A DNA stretch of 64,000 bases from the NCBI RefSeq assembly GCF_026672425.1, contig NZ_JAPPRC010000006.1, forward strand, positions 1,302,001-1,366,000, given 5' to 3'. Positions 17,235-26,451 of the stretch are shown here, one piece after another (the first letter of the stretch is position 1; every line of letters begins with the position of its first letter). The position numbers and the translations under genes are program-made. The stretch is from Pannonibacter sp. SL95. Its GTDB lineage: Bacteria > Pseudomonadota > Alphaproteobacteria > Rhizobiales > Stappiaceae. The notes under the pieces are model-generated. The model was not told the origin of the DNA. It worked only from the letters and a program-made list of their open reading frames with translations, and searched no databases.

Positions 17235-19520
17235 ATGAAGATCCTGTGCTTGGGTGGTGGGCCTGCTGGCCTCTATTTCGCGATCTCGATGAAGCTGCGT
17301 GATGCCAGCCACGACATCACCGTGCTGGAGCGCAACCGCGCCAACGACACGTTCGGCTGGGGCGTCGTGCTGTCGGATGATGCGCTTGGCAAGATGGCGC
17401 TCAACGATCCCAAGAGCACCGAGGCGATCCGCTCCAACTTCGCCTACTGGGACGACATCGCTGTCATCCATGACGGCGTGCGCACCGTGTCGGGTGGTCA
17501 CGGCTTTGCCGGTATCGGGCGCAAGAAGCTGCTGATCCTCCTGCAGGAACGCGCCCGCGAGCTCGGCATCACCATGCAGTTCGAGACCGAGTTCAAGTCG
17601 GCAGAAGACTATCGCAAGGATTATGATCTGGTGGTGGCCACCGACGGCATCAATTCGCTGGTGCGCCGCGAATATGCCGAGGTGTTCAAGCCGGATGTCG
17701 ATGTGCGTCTGTGCAAGTTCATCTGGCTCGGCACGCACCAGAAGTTCGACGACGCCTTCACCTTTATCTTCGAGAAGACCGAACACGGCTGGATGTGGGT
17801 GCACGCCTACCAGTTCGATGCCGACACCGCGACCGTGATCGTCGAATGCACCCAGGAGACCTGGGACAAGTTCGGCTTCGAGCACATGTCGAAGGAAGAG
17901 ACCATCGAGACCTGCGAGAAGGTGTTCGCGGATCACCTCGGCGGCCACAAGCTCATGTCCAACGCGGCGCATCTGCGCGGCTCGGCCGTGTGGATGAACT
18001 TCCCGCGCGTGATCTGTGACAAGTGGTATCACGAAAACGTTGTCCTGATGGGCGATGCGGCCGCCACCGGCCATTTCTCCATCGGCTCCGGCTCGCGCCT
18101 TGCCTTCGACAGCGCCATTGCGCTCGCCACCTATCTTCACTCCGAACCGACGCTGGAAGCGGCTTTCCAGCGCTATCAGGACGAGCGCCGGATCGAGGTG
18201 CTGCGCCTGCAGTCTGCGGCGCGCAACTCGCTGGAGTGGTTCGAGCAGGTCGAGCGCTATCTCGACATGCCGCCGACCCAGTTCGCCTATTCGCTGCTGA
18301 CCCGCTCGCAGCGCATCAGCCACGAGAACCTGCGCCTGCGCGATGCTGCCTGGCTCGCCTCGGCCGAGGACTGGTTTGCCGAACAGGCGGGCGGCCAGAA
18401 GGGCCGGCGCCCCATGTTCCAGCCGTTCAAGCTGCGCAACATGACCCTGAAGAACCGCATCGTCCTGTCGCCGATGGCGCAGTACAAGGCGGTCGACGGC
18501 TGCCCGACCGACTGGCATCTCGTCCATTACGCCGAGCGCGCCAAGGGCGGGGCAGGGCTCATCTACACCGAGATGACCTGCGTCTCGCCGGAAGGCCGCA
18601 TCACCCCGGGCTGCCCGGGCCTCTATGCGCCCGAGCATGAGGCCGCTTGGAAGCGTCTGGCGGACTTCGTCCATGCCGAGACGAGCGCCAAGCTCTGCAT
18701 CCAGATCGGTCACTCCGGCCGCAAGGGCTCGACCAAGCTCGCCTGGGACGGCATTGACCAGCCGCTGGACAGCGGCAACTGGCCGATCCTCAGCGCCAGC
18801 GCCATCCCTTATCGTGCCCACAACCAGGTGCCCAAGGCGATGGACCGGACCGACATGGACATGGTGCGCGACCAGTTCGTCGCCGCCGCCCAGATGGCAA
18901 ACCGCGCCGGCGTCGACATGATCGAAATGCACGCGGCCCACGGCTACCTGCTGGCCAGCTTCATCTCGCCGGTCACCAACCGCCGCACTGATGAATATGG
19001 CGGCTCGCTCGCGAACCGCATGCGCTATCCGCTCGAGATCTTCACCGCCATGCGCAAGGTCTGGCCGGACGAGAAGCCAATGTCGGTGCGCATCTCCGCC
19101 CATGACTGGATGGGCGAGGATGGCGTCACGCCAGAGGATGCGGTGGAAATCGCCCGCATGTTCCGCGCTGCCGGTGCCGACATCATCGACGTGTCCTCGG
19201 GCCAGACCGATCCGGGCGAGAAGCCGATCTATGGCCGCATGTTCCAGACCCCGTTCTCGGATCGCATCCGCAACGAGGCCGGCATCCCGACCATGACCGT
19301 CGGCAACATCTCGGAGTGGGATCAGGTCAACGGCATCCTGATGGCCGGCCGCGCAGATCTTGTCTGTCTCGCCCGTGCCCATCTGGCCGATCCCTACTGG
19401 ACGCTGCATGCTGCCGTCGAGCAGGGGGACACGGCGTCCGAATGGCCCGCACCCTATAAGGGCGGCCGCGATCTCGCCTTCCGCCTGCGCGAACGGCAAC
19501 AGGAGACGATCCGGGCATGA
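17235..19520 (+). CDS. 2-aminobenzoyl-CoA monooxygenase/reductase (flavin monooxygenase fused to OYE-type reductase)
   Basis: 761 residues from the ATG at 17235. Residues 1 to about 385 are an FAD aromatic hydroxylase ([12 protein letters not shown] dinucleotide motif, [14 protein letters not shown] near residue 273). From about 394 an Old Yellow Enzyme domain follows ([48 protein letters not shown]). This architecture is that of Azoarcus evansii 2-aminobenzoyl-CoA monooxygenase/reductase, which hydroxylates and reduces the ring of anthraniloyl-CoA, and of proteins called bifunctional salicylyl-CoA 5-hydroxylase/oxidoreductase. The ligase and beta-oxidation genes that follow, and the RidA-like gene, favour the amino substrate. 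Confidence 0.88.
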   Translation: MKILCLGGGPAGLYFAISMKLRDASHDITVLERNRANDTFGWGVVLSDDALGKMALNDPKSTEAIRSNFAYWDDIAVIHDGVRTVSGGHGFAGIGRKKLLILLQERARELGITMQFETEFKSAEDYRKDYDLVVATDGINSLVRREYAEVFKPDVDVRLCKFIWLGTHQKFDDAFTFIFEKTEHGWMWVHAYQFDADTATVIVECTQETWDKFGFEHMSKEETIETCEKVFADHLGGHKLMSNAAHLRGSAVWMNFPRVICDKWYHENVVLMGDAAATGHFSIGSGSRLAFDSAIALATYLHSEPTLEAAFQRYQDERRIEVLRLQSAARNSLEWFEQVERYLDMPPTQFAYSLLTRSQRISHENLRLRDAAWLASAEDWFAEQAGGQKGRRPMFQPFKLRNMTLKNRIVLSPMAQYKAVDGCPTDWHLVHYAERAKGGAGLIYTEMTCVSPEGRITPGCPGLYAPEHEAAWKRLADFVHAETSAKLCIQIGHSGRKGSTKLAWDGIDQPLDSGNWPILSASAIPYRAHNQVPKAMDRTDMDMVRDQFVAAAQMANRAGVDMIEMHAAHGYLLASFISPVTNRRTDEYGGSLANRMRYPLEIFTAMRKVWPDEKPMSVRISAHDWMGEDGVTPEDAVEIARMFRAAGADIIDVSSGQTDPGEKPIYGRMFQTPFSDRIRNEAGIPTMTVGNISEWDQVNGILMAGRADLVCLARAHLADPYWTLHAAVEQGDTASEWPAPYKGGRDLAFRLRERQQETIRA

Positions 19521-20269
19521 CAACGGCAGGCGCGCAGCAGGGCCGCAGGGTCCTCATCACCGGAGGCGGCACCGGAACCGGTGCCGATCTCGCCCGCGGC
19601 TTTGTCGCGGCGGGGGCCGAGGTCGTGATCGCCGGGCGGCGCAAGGAACCGCTTGATGCGGTTGCTGCGCTCTATCCGGGTGTGCGCGCCATCCAGGCCG
19701 ATGTCACGGATGAAGCAAGCGTCGCCGCGCTGTTTGACGCAGCCGGCCCCGTCGACATTGTCATCGCCAATGCTGGGGCGGCCGAAAGCGCGCCCCTCGG
19801 ACGGACGTCGCTGGAGCAGTGGAATGCCATGTTGACGGTCAACCTGACCGGCGTGTTCCTCACCTTCCGGGCCGGCCTGAACCAGATGCGTGGCTGGGGG
19901 CGGCTGATTTCGGTCGCCTCCACCGCGGGGCTCAAGGGCTATGCCTATGTCGCCCCCTATGTGGCGGCCAAGCATGGCGTCGTCGGTCTGACCAAGGCGC
20001 TGGCCCTGGAAGTCGCGCGCAAACCCGTGACGGTGAACGCCATCTGCCCGGGCTTCCTCGACACGGAAATGACCGAGCGTTCCATTGCCAACATCATGGA
20101 CAAGACGGGCAAGAGCCGGGACGAGGCGCTTGCCGCCCTGACCGCAACCAATCCGCAGGGGCGTCTGGTCCGCCCGGACGAGGTGACGGCCATGGCGCTT
20201 TATCTGTCGGGGCCGGGCTCGGAGGGCATCAACGGCCAAGCTCTGGCGATTTCGGGAGGCGAGGCATGA
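19517..20269 (+). CDS. Short-chain dehydrogenase, probable 3-hydroxyacyl-CoA dehydrogenase
   Basis: 250 residues of the classical SDR family: [16 protein letters not shown] cofactor motif near the N-terminus (GxxxGxG), NAGAAES, catalytic Ser about 138 in ISVASTAG, and YVAAKHG with Tyr-x-x-x-Lys. It overlaps the previous gene by 4 bp (ATGA). Within this operon it should oxidise or reduce the alicyclic hydroxy/oxo-acyl-CoA formed from ring-reduced aminobenzoyl-CoA. SDR substrate choice cannot be read from sequence. Confidence 0.8.
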   Translation: MTTAGAQQGRRVLITGGGTGTGADLARGFVAAGAEVVIAGRRKEPLDAVAALYPGVRAIQADVTDEASVAALFDAAGPVDIVIANAGAAESAPLGRTSLEQWNAMLTVNLTGVFLTFRAGLNQMRGWGRLISVASTAGLKGYAYVAPYVAAKHGVVGLTKALALEVARKPVTVNAICPGFLDTEMTERSIANIMDKTGKSRDEALAALTATNPQGRLVRPDEVTAMALYLSGPGSEGINGQALAISGGEA

Positions 20270-20739
20270 CGAGCGATCCGAACGAACCGGTCAGCGAACC
20301 GCAGGTCTCCCTGTCGAAGCGCCGTCTGAAGACCTGGATCCGGCTGCTCGGGGTGACCCGGGCGGCCGAAGCGCATCTGCGCGAGTTCCTGCGCGTCGAG
20401 CATGACACGACCCTGCCGCGCTTCGACGTCATGGCCGCGCTCTACCGCCGCCGTGTGCCGATGAGCATGAGCGAGCTGTCGCGCATGCTGCTGGTCTCCA
20501 ATGGCAACGCAACCACCGTCGTCGACCGGCTCGAAAAGGACGGACTGGTGCGCCGCGTGCCAAGCGAAGCTGACCGGCGCACGGTGCATGTGTCGCTGAC
20601 CGACACGGGCCTTGCCCAGTTCGAACAGCTTGCGGCCGACCACGAGCGGGAGGTGGACATGCTGTTCTCCCGCCTGACCGACGCCGATTTCGACATCTTG
20701 AAAGACATCCTGAAGCGGATGGGGAAGGACAGCCAATGA
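20266..20739 (+). CDS. MarR-family regulator of the aminobenzoyl-CoA operon
   Basis: 157 residues from the ATG at 20266, which overlaps the SDR stop. Winged-helix MarR core: [42 protein letters not shown] (recognition helix), [20 protein letters not shown] (wing with the conserved DxR). Located inside the operon that it probably controls, so it would be autoregulated. The two TTCAAGCTTGAA dyads before the first gene are the best operator candidates. Homologues in other aromatic-CoA pathways are repressors released by the CoA ester. Confidence 0.88.
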   Translation: MTSDPNEPVSEPQVSLSKRRLKTWIRLLGVTRAAEAHLREFLRVEHDTTLPRFDVMAALYRRRVPMSMSELSRMLLVSNGNATTVVDRLEKDGLVRRVPSEADRRTVHVSLTDTGLAQFEQLAADHEREVDMLFSRLTDADFDILKDILKRMGKDSQ

Positions 20740-21548
20740 CCGAACTCGCCAACCTGAAGCCGCAGCATTTCCTGTGGCAGGTGGAGAACCGGATCGCCCG
20801 GGTCAGCCTCAACCGGCCGGACCGCAAGAACCCGCTCACCTTCGACAGCTACGCCGAGCTGCGCGACACGTTCCGCGCGCTGGTCTATGCAACCGACGTC
20901 GACATCGTCGTCTTTGCCTCCAACGGCGGCAACTTCTGCTCCGGCGGCGACGTGCATGACATCATCGGCCCGCTGGTCGACATGGACATGAAGGGCCTGC
21001 TCGCCTTCACGCGCATGACCGGCGATCTGGTCAAGGCGATGATCGGCTGCGGCAAGCCGATCATCGCGGCGGTTGATGGCGTCTGCGTCGGGGCGGGGGC
21101 GATTGTCGCCATGGCCAGCGACCTGCGGCTGGCCACGCCCGAGGCCAAGACCGCGTTCCTCTTCACCCGTGTTGGCCTTGCCGGCTGCGACATGGGCGCC
21201 TGCGCCGTACTGCCGCGCATCATCGGCCAGGGCCGGGCGGCCGAACTCCTCTACACCGGCCGCACCATGAGCGCGGCCGAGGGCGAACGCTGGGGCTTCT
21301 TCAACGCCCTGCATTCCGCCGAGACGCTGGAAGACGAGGCCATGGCGCTGGCCCGGCGCCTCGCCAGCGGCCCGGTGTTTGCCCATGGCATCACCAAGAC
21401 CCAGCTGAACCAGGAATGGAACATGGGGCTGGAACAGGCCATCGAGGCCGAGGCTCAGGCCCAGGCGATCTGCATGCAGACACAGGACTTCGCCCGCGCC
21501 TACCACGCCTTCGTCAAGAAGGAAAAGCCGGTCTTCGAGGGCAACTGA
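20736..21548 (+). CDS. Enoyl-CoA hydratase/isomerase family protein
   Basis: 270 residues of the crotonase fold. Oxyanion-hole segments [16 protein letters not shown] and [21 protein letters not shown] are present; the second usual glutamate position lies in [24 protein letters not shown], where the residues after VGLAG are C-D-M, as in ring-hydrolysing or dehydratase members rather than the fatty-acid hydratase. Starts at an ATGA overlap with marR. Expected role: hydration or hydrolytic ring opening of the alicyclic CoA ester. Confidence 0.85.
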   Translation: MTELANLKPQHFLWQVENRIARVSLNRPDRKNPLTFDSYAELRDTFRALVYATDVDIVVFASNGGNFCSGGDVHDIIGPLVDMDMKGLLAFTRMTGDLVKAMIGCGKPIIAAVDGVCVGAGAIVAMASDLRLATPEAKTAFLFTRVGLAGCDMGACAVLPRIIGQGRAAELLYTGRTMSAAEGERWGFFNALHSAETLEDEAMALARRLASGPVFAHGITKTQLNQEWNMGLEQAIEAEAQAQAICMQTQDFARAYHAFVKKEKPVFEGN

Positions 21549-21549
21549 G

Positions 21550-22698
21550 ATGGCGGACCGCTCTTTTCTTGGCTGGCCCTTCTTCGAGCCGCGTCACCGC
21601 GAGCTGGCCGAAGGGCTCGACGCGTGGTGCCGGGATCATCTTCACGTCGATCATGGCGACACCGACGCGGCCTGCCGCAAGCTCGTGGCCGATCTCGGGC
21701 AGGCCGGATGGCTGACCCACTCGGGCGCAGGCGAGGGCGAGAAGCTGGATGTGCGCAGCCTCTGCCTCATCCGCGAGACGCTGGCCCGCCATGACGGCCT
21801 CGCCGACTTCGCCTTTGCCATGCAGGGGCTCGGCATGGGTGCTGTGTCGCTGTTCGGTTCGCCCGAACAACGCACCTGGCTCGACAAGACCCGCAAGGGC
21901 GAGGCGATCTCGGCCTTTGCCCTGACCGAGCCGGGCTCCGGCTCCGATGTCGCCAACACCCGCTCCACCGCCCGCGCGGTGCAGGGCGGCTACATCCTGT
22001 CCGGCGAGAAGACCTACATTTCCAACGGCGGCATTGCTGATGTCTATGTCGTCTTCGCCCGCACCGGCGAGGCGCCCGGCGCCAAGGGCCTGTCGGCCTT
22101 CCTGGTGCCGGCGGACGCAAAGGGGCTCGAGATCGTCGAGCGGATCGAGGTGATGGCGCCGCATCCGCTGGCGCATCTGCGCTTCAACGACATCGAGCTG
22201 CCCGACAGCGCCCTGATCGGCCGGCCCGGCGACGGCTTCAAGATCGCCATGTCCGTGCTGGACGTGTTCCGCTCCACGGTCGGTGCGGCGGCTCTCGGCT
22301 TTGCCCGCCGCGCCCTCGAGGAGGCGCTGGGCCGGGTCACGACGCGCGAGCTGTTCGGCGCACCGCTGGCCGACCTGCAGATGGTGCAGGGGCATATCGC
22401 CGACATGGCCCTGGGCGTCGACGCCTCGGCGCTCCTCATCTATCGCGCCGCCTGGACCAAGGACATGGGCGCTCCCCGCGTCAGCCGCGAGGCCGCTATG
22501 GCCAAGCTCCATGCCACGGAGACGGCGCAGAAGGTGATCGATGCCGCGCTGCAGCTGCATGGCGGCGATGGCGTGCGAAAGGGCTTCATGGTCGAAAGCC
22601 TCTACCGCGAGATCCGGGCTCTCAGGATCTACGAGGGCGCCAGCGACGTGCAGAAGATCGTCATCGCCCGTGCGGCGCTCGCGGAGCAGGTGTCATGA
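21550..22698 (+). CDS. Acyl-CoA dehydrogenase
   Basis: 382 residues, standard three-domain flavoprotein: helical N-terminal domain, beta domain with [17 protein letters not shown] and [22 protein letters not shown], and C-terminal helical domain with [34 protein letters not shown], the FAD/CoA-binding end. The usual catalytic glutamate in YEGAS-type ends is placed at YREIRAL/IYEGASD. It begins 1 bp after the hydratase stop. Oxidises an acyl-CoA intermediate of the lower aminobenzoyl-CoA route; electrons go to ETF. Confidence 0.88.
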   Translation: MADRSFLGWPFFEPRHRELAEGLDAWCRDHLHVDHGDTDAACRKLVADLGQAGWLTHSGAGEGEKLDVRSLCLIRETLARHDGLADFAFAMQGLGMGAVSLFGSPEQRTWLDKTRKGEAISAFALTEPGSGSDVANTRSTARAVQGGYILSGEKTYISNGGIADVYVVFARTGEAPGAKGLSAFLVPADAKGLEIVERIEVMAPHPLAHLRFNDIELPDSALIGRPGDGFKIAMSVLDVFRSTVGAAALGFARRALEEALGRVTTRELFGAPLADLQMVQGHIADMALGVDASALLIYRAAWTKDMGAPRVSREAAMAKLHATETAQKVIDAALQLHGGDGVRKGFMVESLYREIRALRIYEGASDVQKIVIARAALAEQVS

Positions 22699-23114
22699 GC
22701 TACCAGCGGCACTTCGACATCACCTTCGGCCTCTGCGATGCCGCCGGGATCGTCTTCTATCCGCGCTATTTCGAGATGACCAACCTGATGGTCGAGCAGT
22801 TCTTCGCCGAAGTGCTGGACTATCCCTATTCCCGGATTCACCTCGAGGAGGGCAACGCCGTCCCGACCGTCCACATCGAAGCCGACTTCCGAGCGCCGTC
22901 GCGGCTCGGCGAGACGGTGACATGGACCCTCGACCTGACCCGGATCGGAACCAGCAGCGCCGACTTCGCGCTCCAGCTCACCAAGGACGGGGACACCCGT
23001 CTCGCCGTTCGCCTGACCCTCGTCTGGGTTGGCCGCGAGGGCCGGCCAGAGGCCTGGCCGACACGCCTGCGCGAGCGAATGGCCGCCCATTGCCTGAAAG
23101 GACAAGACCAATGA
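22695..23114 (+). CDS. Acyl-CoA thioesterase, 4-hydroxybenzoyl-CoA thioesterase-like hotdog protein
   Basis: 139 residues of the hotdog fold. [20 protein letters not shown] carries the catalytic aspartate in the same context as 4-hydroxybenzoyl-CoA thioesterase of the Pseudomonas type (xDxxGxVxxxxYxxxxx). It overlaps the dehydrogenase gene by 4 bp. In this operon it may release CoA from dead-end aryl-CoA esters, protecting the CoA pool, rather than serve the main route. Confidence 0.85.
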   Translation: MSYQRHFDITFGLCDAAGIVFYPRYFEMTNLMVEQFFAEVLDYPYSRIHLEEGNAVPTVHIEADFRAPSRLGETVTWTLDLTRIGTSSADFALQLTKDGDTRLAVRLTLVWVGREGRPEAWPTRLRERMAAHCLKGQDQ

Positions 23115-23575
23115 CCGATGCAACGACCATGGCCCCCAATGCGGCCCCGACAGTCGCCAGCGGCCAGTCGCCGCACGAGTTCCTCAATCCGAAGTCCTGG
23201 AAGCCGGCGAAGGGCTACGCCAACGGCGTCGCCGCCCGCGGCCGCATGCTGTTTCTGGGTGGCCTGATCGGCTGGAACGGGCAGCAGGAATTCGAGACGG
23301 ACGATTTCGTCGGCCAGGTCGACCAGACCCTGAAGAACATCGTCGAGGTCTTGGCCGAGGGGGGCGCCGGTCCGGAGCATCTCGTGCGCATGACCTGGTA
23401 CGTGACCGACAAGCGCCTCTATCTCGACAACCTGCGCGAGATCGGCGCCGCCTACCGCCGTCACCTTGGCAAGAACTTCCCGGCGATGGCGCTGGTGCAG
23501 GTTGTCGCCCTGGTCGAGGACCGGGCGAAGGTCGAGATCGAGGCCACTGCAGTGGTCCCGGACGAGGCGGCCTGA
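23111..23575 (+). CDS. RidA/YjgF-family protein lacking the usual catalytic arginine
   Basis: 154 residues, about 25 longer than E. coli RidA at the N-terminus. Core: GRMLFLGGLIGWNGQQEF, QVDQTLKNIVEVLAEGGAG, MTWYVTDKRLY, and KNFPAMALVQV-VEIEATAV at the end. RidA hydrolyses enamines/imines; Arg105 of the FPARS motif binds the substrate carboxylate. Here that position is Met126 (FPAMALV), while the glutamate of the IEIEA strand is kept (Glu144). Start at an ATGA overlap with the thioesterase. The place in the operon suggests deamination of the enamine left after ring reduction of 2-aminobenzoyl-CoA; with the carboxylate held as CoA ester the Arg would not be needed. Inference. Confidence 0.85.
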   Translation: MTDATTMAPNAAPTVASGQSPHEFLNPKSWKPAKGYANGVAARGRMLFLGGLIGWNGQQEFETDDFVGQVDQTLKNIVEVLAEGGAGPEHLVRMTWYVTDKRLYLDNLREIGAAYRRHLGKNFPAMALVQVVALVEDRAKVEIEATAVVPDEAA

Positions 23576-23701
23576 GCCCAAGGGCCAGATCGCACGCAAC
23601 AAGGTTCAGCAACATTACCGGCGGCAAAGACGGGTCACCCCGCATCCGGAACAGGAAGGCCGCCAGCCGCGTAAGCGGATGGAAGAACGAGGGGATAGAA
23701 A

Positions 23702-25336
23702 ATGACCGCCAGCCTCAATCTGGGCCCCAGTGCCCATGTCGATACGTTCACGCGTGACAACCTGCCGCCAGCTGATCTCTGGCCGGAGATCCGTCTCGAT
23801 GGCTTCGACTATCCGGATTTCATCAATGCCGGGGTCGAGCTGACCGACCGGCTGGTGGAGCAGGGGCTTGGCGACCATGTCGCTCTGATCGGCAACGGCC
23901 GTCAGCGCACCTACAAGGAACTGACCGACTGGACCAACCGCATCGCCCATGCGCTGGTCGAGGACTATGGCGTCAAGCCCGGCAACCGGATCCTCATCCG
24001 CTCGGCCAACAACCCGGCTATGGTCGCCTGCTGGCTTGCCGCCACCAAGGCCGGCGCGGTCGTGGTCAACACCATGCCGATGCTGCGCGCGGGCGAACTG
24101 GCCAAGATCGTCGAGAAGGCCGAAATCTCGCTCGCCCTGTGCGACACGCGGCTGATGGATGAGCTGGTCGCCTGCGCCAAGGAATCCAATTTCCTGAAAA
24201 AGGTCATCGGCTTCGATGGCACTGCCAACCATGATGCCGAGCTTGATCGGGTCGCCCTGTCAAAGCCGGTCCGGTTCGAGGCCGTGAAGACGGGCCGTGA
24301 TGATGTGGCGCTTCTGGGCTTCACCTCCGGCACGACCGGCGTGCCCAAGGCCACCATGCATTTTCACCGCGACATCCTGATCATCGCCGACGGCTACGCG
24401 CGCGAAGTGCTGGGCGTGACGCCGGAGGATATCTTCGTCGGCTCCCCGCCGCTCGCCTTCACCTTCGGCCTCGGCGGTCTCGCCGTATTCCCGCTGCGGT
24501 TCGGCGCTGCCGCAGCTCTGCTGGAAACCGCCTCGCCGCCGAACCTGATCGAAATCATCCAGAAGTACCGCGCCACCGTCTGTTTCACCGCGCCGACCGC
24601 CTACCGCGTGATGCTGAAAGCGATGGAGGAGGGCGCGGACCTCTCCAGCCTGCGTGCCGCGGTGTCTGCCGGCGAGACGCTGCCGGCGCCCGTCTATGAG
24701 GAATGGATGGCCAAGACCGGCAAGCCGATGCTGGACGGCATCGGCGCAACCGAGATGCTGCACATCTTCATTTCCAACCGCTTCGGCGACAGCCACCCAG
24801 CCTGCACCGGCAAGCCGGTCACCGGCTACGAGGCCCGCATCGTCGACGAGGCCGGCAACGAGCAGAAGCGGGGCGACGTGGGCCGTCTCGCCGTGCGCGG
24901 GCCGACCGGCTGCCGCTATCTTGGCGACCATCGCCAGACCGGCTACGTCCAGAACGGCTGGAACATCACTGGTGATGCCTTCTGGCAGGACGAGGACGGC
25001 TATTTCCACTTTGCCGCCCGCAACGACGACATGATTGTCTCCGCCGGCTACAACATCGCCGGGCCGGAAGTGGAAGCCGCGCTGCTGTCGCATGATGATG
25101 TGCTCGAATGCGCTGTGATCGGCGCTGCCGACGAGGAACGTGGCCAGATCGTCGAGGCGCATGTGGTGCTCGCCGCCGGTGTCGAGCCGGATGCGGCGAC
25201 GGTCAAGCGGCTGCAGGATCACGTCAAGGCGGTGATCGCACCCTACAAGTACCCGCGCCGGATCCTTTTCACCGACGCCCTGCCCAAGACCCAGACCGGC
25301 AAGATCCAGCGTTTCCGCCTGCGCGAGACGAGCTGA
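23702..25336 (+). CDS. Aryl-CoA ligase, probable 2-aminobenzoate-CoA ligase
   Basis: 544 residues, class I adenylate-forming enzyme of the benzoate-CoA ligase group. P-loop-like motif GFTSGTTGVPKATMHFH at about 205-221, DGIGATEMLHIF (adenine motif), YLGDHRQTGYVQNGWNITGD, and the C-terminal catalytic lysine in PKTQTGKIQRF. It activates an aromatic acid with ATP and CoA; with the downstream enzymes, anthranilate is the best candidate, benzoate or salicylate the alternatives. 126 bp separate it from the RidA-like gene, with an AGGGGATAG ribosome site; it may have its own promoter. Confidence 0.9.
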   Translation: MTASLNLGPSAHVDTFTRDNLPPADLWPEIRLDGFDYPDFINAGVELTDRLVEQGLGDHVALIGNGRQRTYKELTDWTNRIAHALVEDYGVKPGNRILIRSANNPAMVACWLAATKAGAVVVNTMPMLRAGELAKIVEKAEISLALCDTRLMDELVACAKESNFLKKVIGFDGTANHDAELDRVALSKPVRFEAVKTGRDDVALLGFTSGTTGVPKATMHFHRDILIIADGYAREVLGVTPEDIFVGSPPLAFTFGLGGLAVFPLRFGAAAALLETASPPNLIEIIQKYRATVCFTAPTAYRVMLKAMEEGADLSSLRAAVSAGETLPAPVYEEWMAKTGKPMLDGIGATEMLHIFISNRFGDSHPACTGKPVTGYEARIVDEAGNEQKRGDVGRLAVRGPTGCRYLGDHRQTGYVQNGWNITGDAFWQDEDGYFHFAARNDDMIVSAGYNIAGPEVEAALLSHDDVLECAVIGAADEERGQIVEAHVVLAAGVEPDAATVKRLQDHVKAVIAPYKYPRRILFTDALPKTQTGKIQRFRLRETS

Positions 25337-25380
25337 TCCGGTTCGGACACCTTGCGCCCCAAGTTGTCCCAGGGGCCTTG

Positions 25381-26283
25381 TTACTCCGCAGCCAGCCGGC
25401 GCAGGGCGCGGCTTAGATGTTCGATGAAGGCATTGGCGGCCGGCCCGGGTGGCCGGTCGCGGGATTTCAGCAGCATCACTTCGCGGGCAATCACCGGTTC
25501 GTCCAGCGGAACGGCGCGAAGGCTTTCGTGCCGGATTGCGGCGCGGGCATAGGTCGGCAGAACCGCAACGCCGAGCCCGGCCTCGACCAAGGCCAGCGCG
25601 GTGGTCACCTGCGTCACCTCGAAGGCGATGCGCGGTGGCGTCTGCGCGGCCTCAAACCCGACCTCGACCAGCAGACGGATGCCGGATTCGCGTGTCAGCG
25701 TGATCAGCGGCAGGTCCGCCAGTTCGCGCCAGGCGACCCGGTCGCGGCCGGCAAGCACGCTTTGCGCCGGGCAGAACAGCATCAGGCTGTCGCGGATCAG
25801 CGGCTGGCGTTCGATGTCATCATCGGCTGGCGGAAACGTGCCAATGCCGCAATCGGCCTTGGCCGTGCGGATGGCATCGAGGATCTGCTCCGTGCCCACA
25901 TCCGAGAGCTGGACGACGATCCCCGGATAGGCTGCCTGGAACTCCGCGATCACCTTCGGCAAAACGTAGCTGGCCAAGAGGGGAGGGGCCGCGACCCTGA
26001 GTTTGCCCCGCCGCCGTTCGGCCAGCATATGCACCCCTTCCACCGCATGTTCCAGATCGTCCATGATCTTGGCGCCGGCGATATGGAACTCACGTCCGGC
26101 ATCCGTCAGCACGACCCGGCGCGTCGTCCGGTCAAACAGGCGCACACTCAGCTCGGCCTCAAGGTCCTTGATCGCCTGCGACAGGGCCGGCTGCGCCGTG
26201 TTGAGCCGCTTGGCGGCCATGGAAAAGCTTCCGGCCTCTGCAACGGCGAGAAAGCCCTGGATCTGCTTGAGCGTGAGTTTCAT
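25381..26283 (-). CDS. LysR-family regulator
   Basis: 300 residues, typical length. N-terminal winged helix: LTLKQIQGFLAVAEAGSFSMAAKRLNTAQPALSQAIKDLEAELSVRLF, the LysR signature. The C-terminal effector domain starts near residue 90 (RGKLRVAAPPLLASYVLPKVIAEF). Divergent from the aldehyde dehydrogenase gene across 168 bp, which contains a 15-bp palindrome of LysR-box type. It probably activates the 3-hydroxyanthranilate-type operon. Its stop lies 44 bp after the ligase gene, converging with it. Confidence 0.9.
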   Translation of the reverse strand: MKLTLKQIQGFLAVAEAGSFSMAAKRLNTAQPALSQAIKDLEAELSVRLFDRTTRRVVLTDAGREFHIAGAKIMDDLEHAVEGVHMLAERRRGKLRVAAPPLLASYVLPKVIAEFQAAYPGIVVQLSDVGTEQILDAIRTAKADCGIGTFPPADDDIERQPLIRDSLMLFCPAQSVLAGRDRVAWRELADLPLITLTRESGIRLLVEVGFEAAQTPPRIAFEVTQVTTALALVEAGLGVAVLPTYARAAIRHESLRAVPLDEPVIAREVMLLKSRDRPPGPAANAFIEHLSRALRRLAAE

Positions 26284-26330
26284 CGGATCGGCCCCTGATC
26301 GATGGGCAATTCATATCGAAATCAGGATTA

Positions 26331-26345
26331 ATTTATCCGATAAAT
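26331..26345. promoter_or_regulatory. LysR-box candidate
   Basis: ATTTATC-C-GATAAAT, a perfect 15-bp palindrome containing the T-N11-A form, in the divergent spacer between the LysR gene and the aldehyde dehydrogenase. A related half TTGTCGATAA follows some 8 bp later. Position, 47 bp from the regulator's start, fits the autorepression/activation site of a LysR protein. Confidence 0.55.
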
Positions 26346-26451
26346 CCGCCTTGTCGATAATTCATCTTTGTCCGATCCTCTTGATCAACACCACGCCAGG
26401 GCGGTGAGCCAATCTGGCGGCCAACAAAATCTGAGGAACAGAGGCCCGGAC

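Noticed and set aside
17235-19520. Simple salicylate hydroxylase
   Set aside because: The fused OYE domain and the CoA-ligase, beta-oxidation and RidA-like neighbours indicate a CoA-ester substrate.
17205-19523. 772-codon open frame on the minus strand
   Set aside because: Exactly antisense to the monooxygenase/reductase gene in a high-GC region; composition is rich in His, Arg and Gly without any family motif. A shadow of codon bias.
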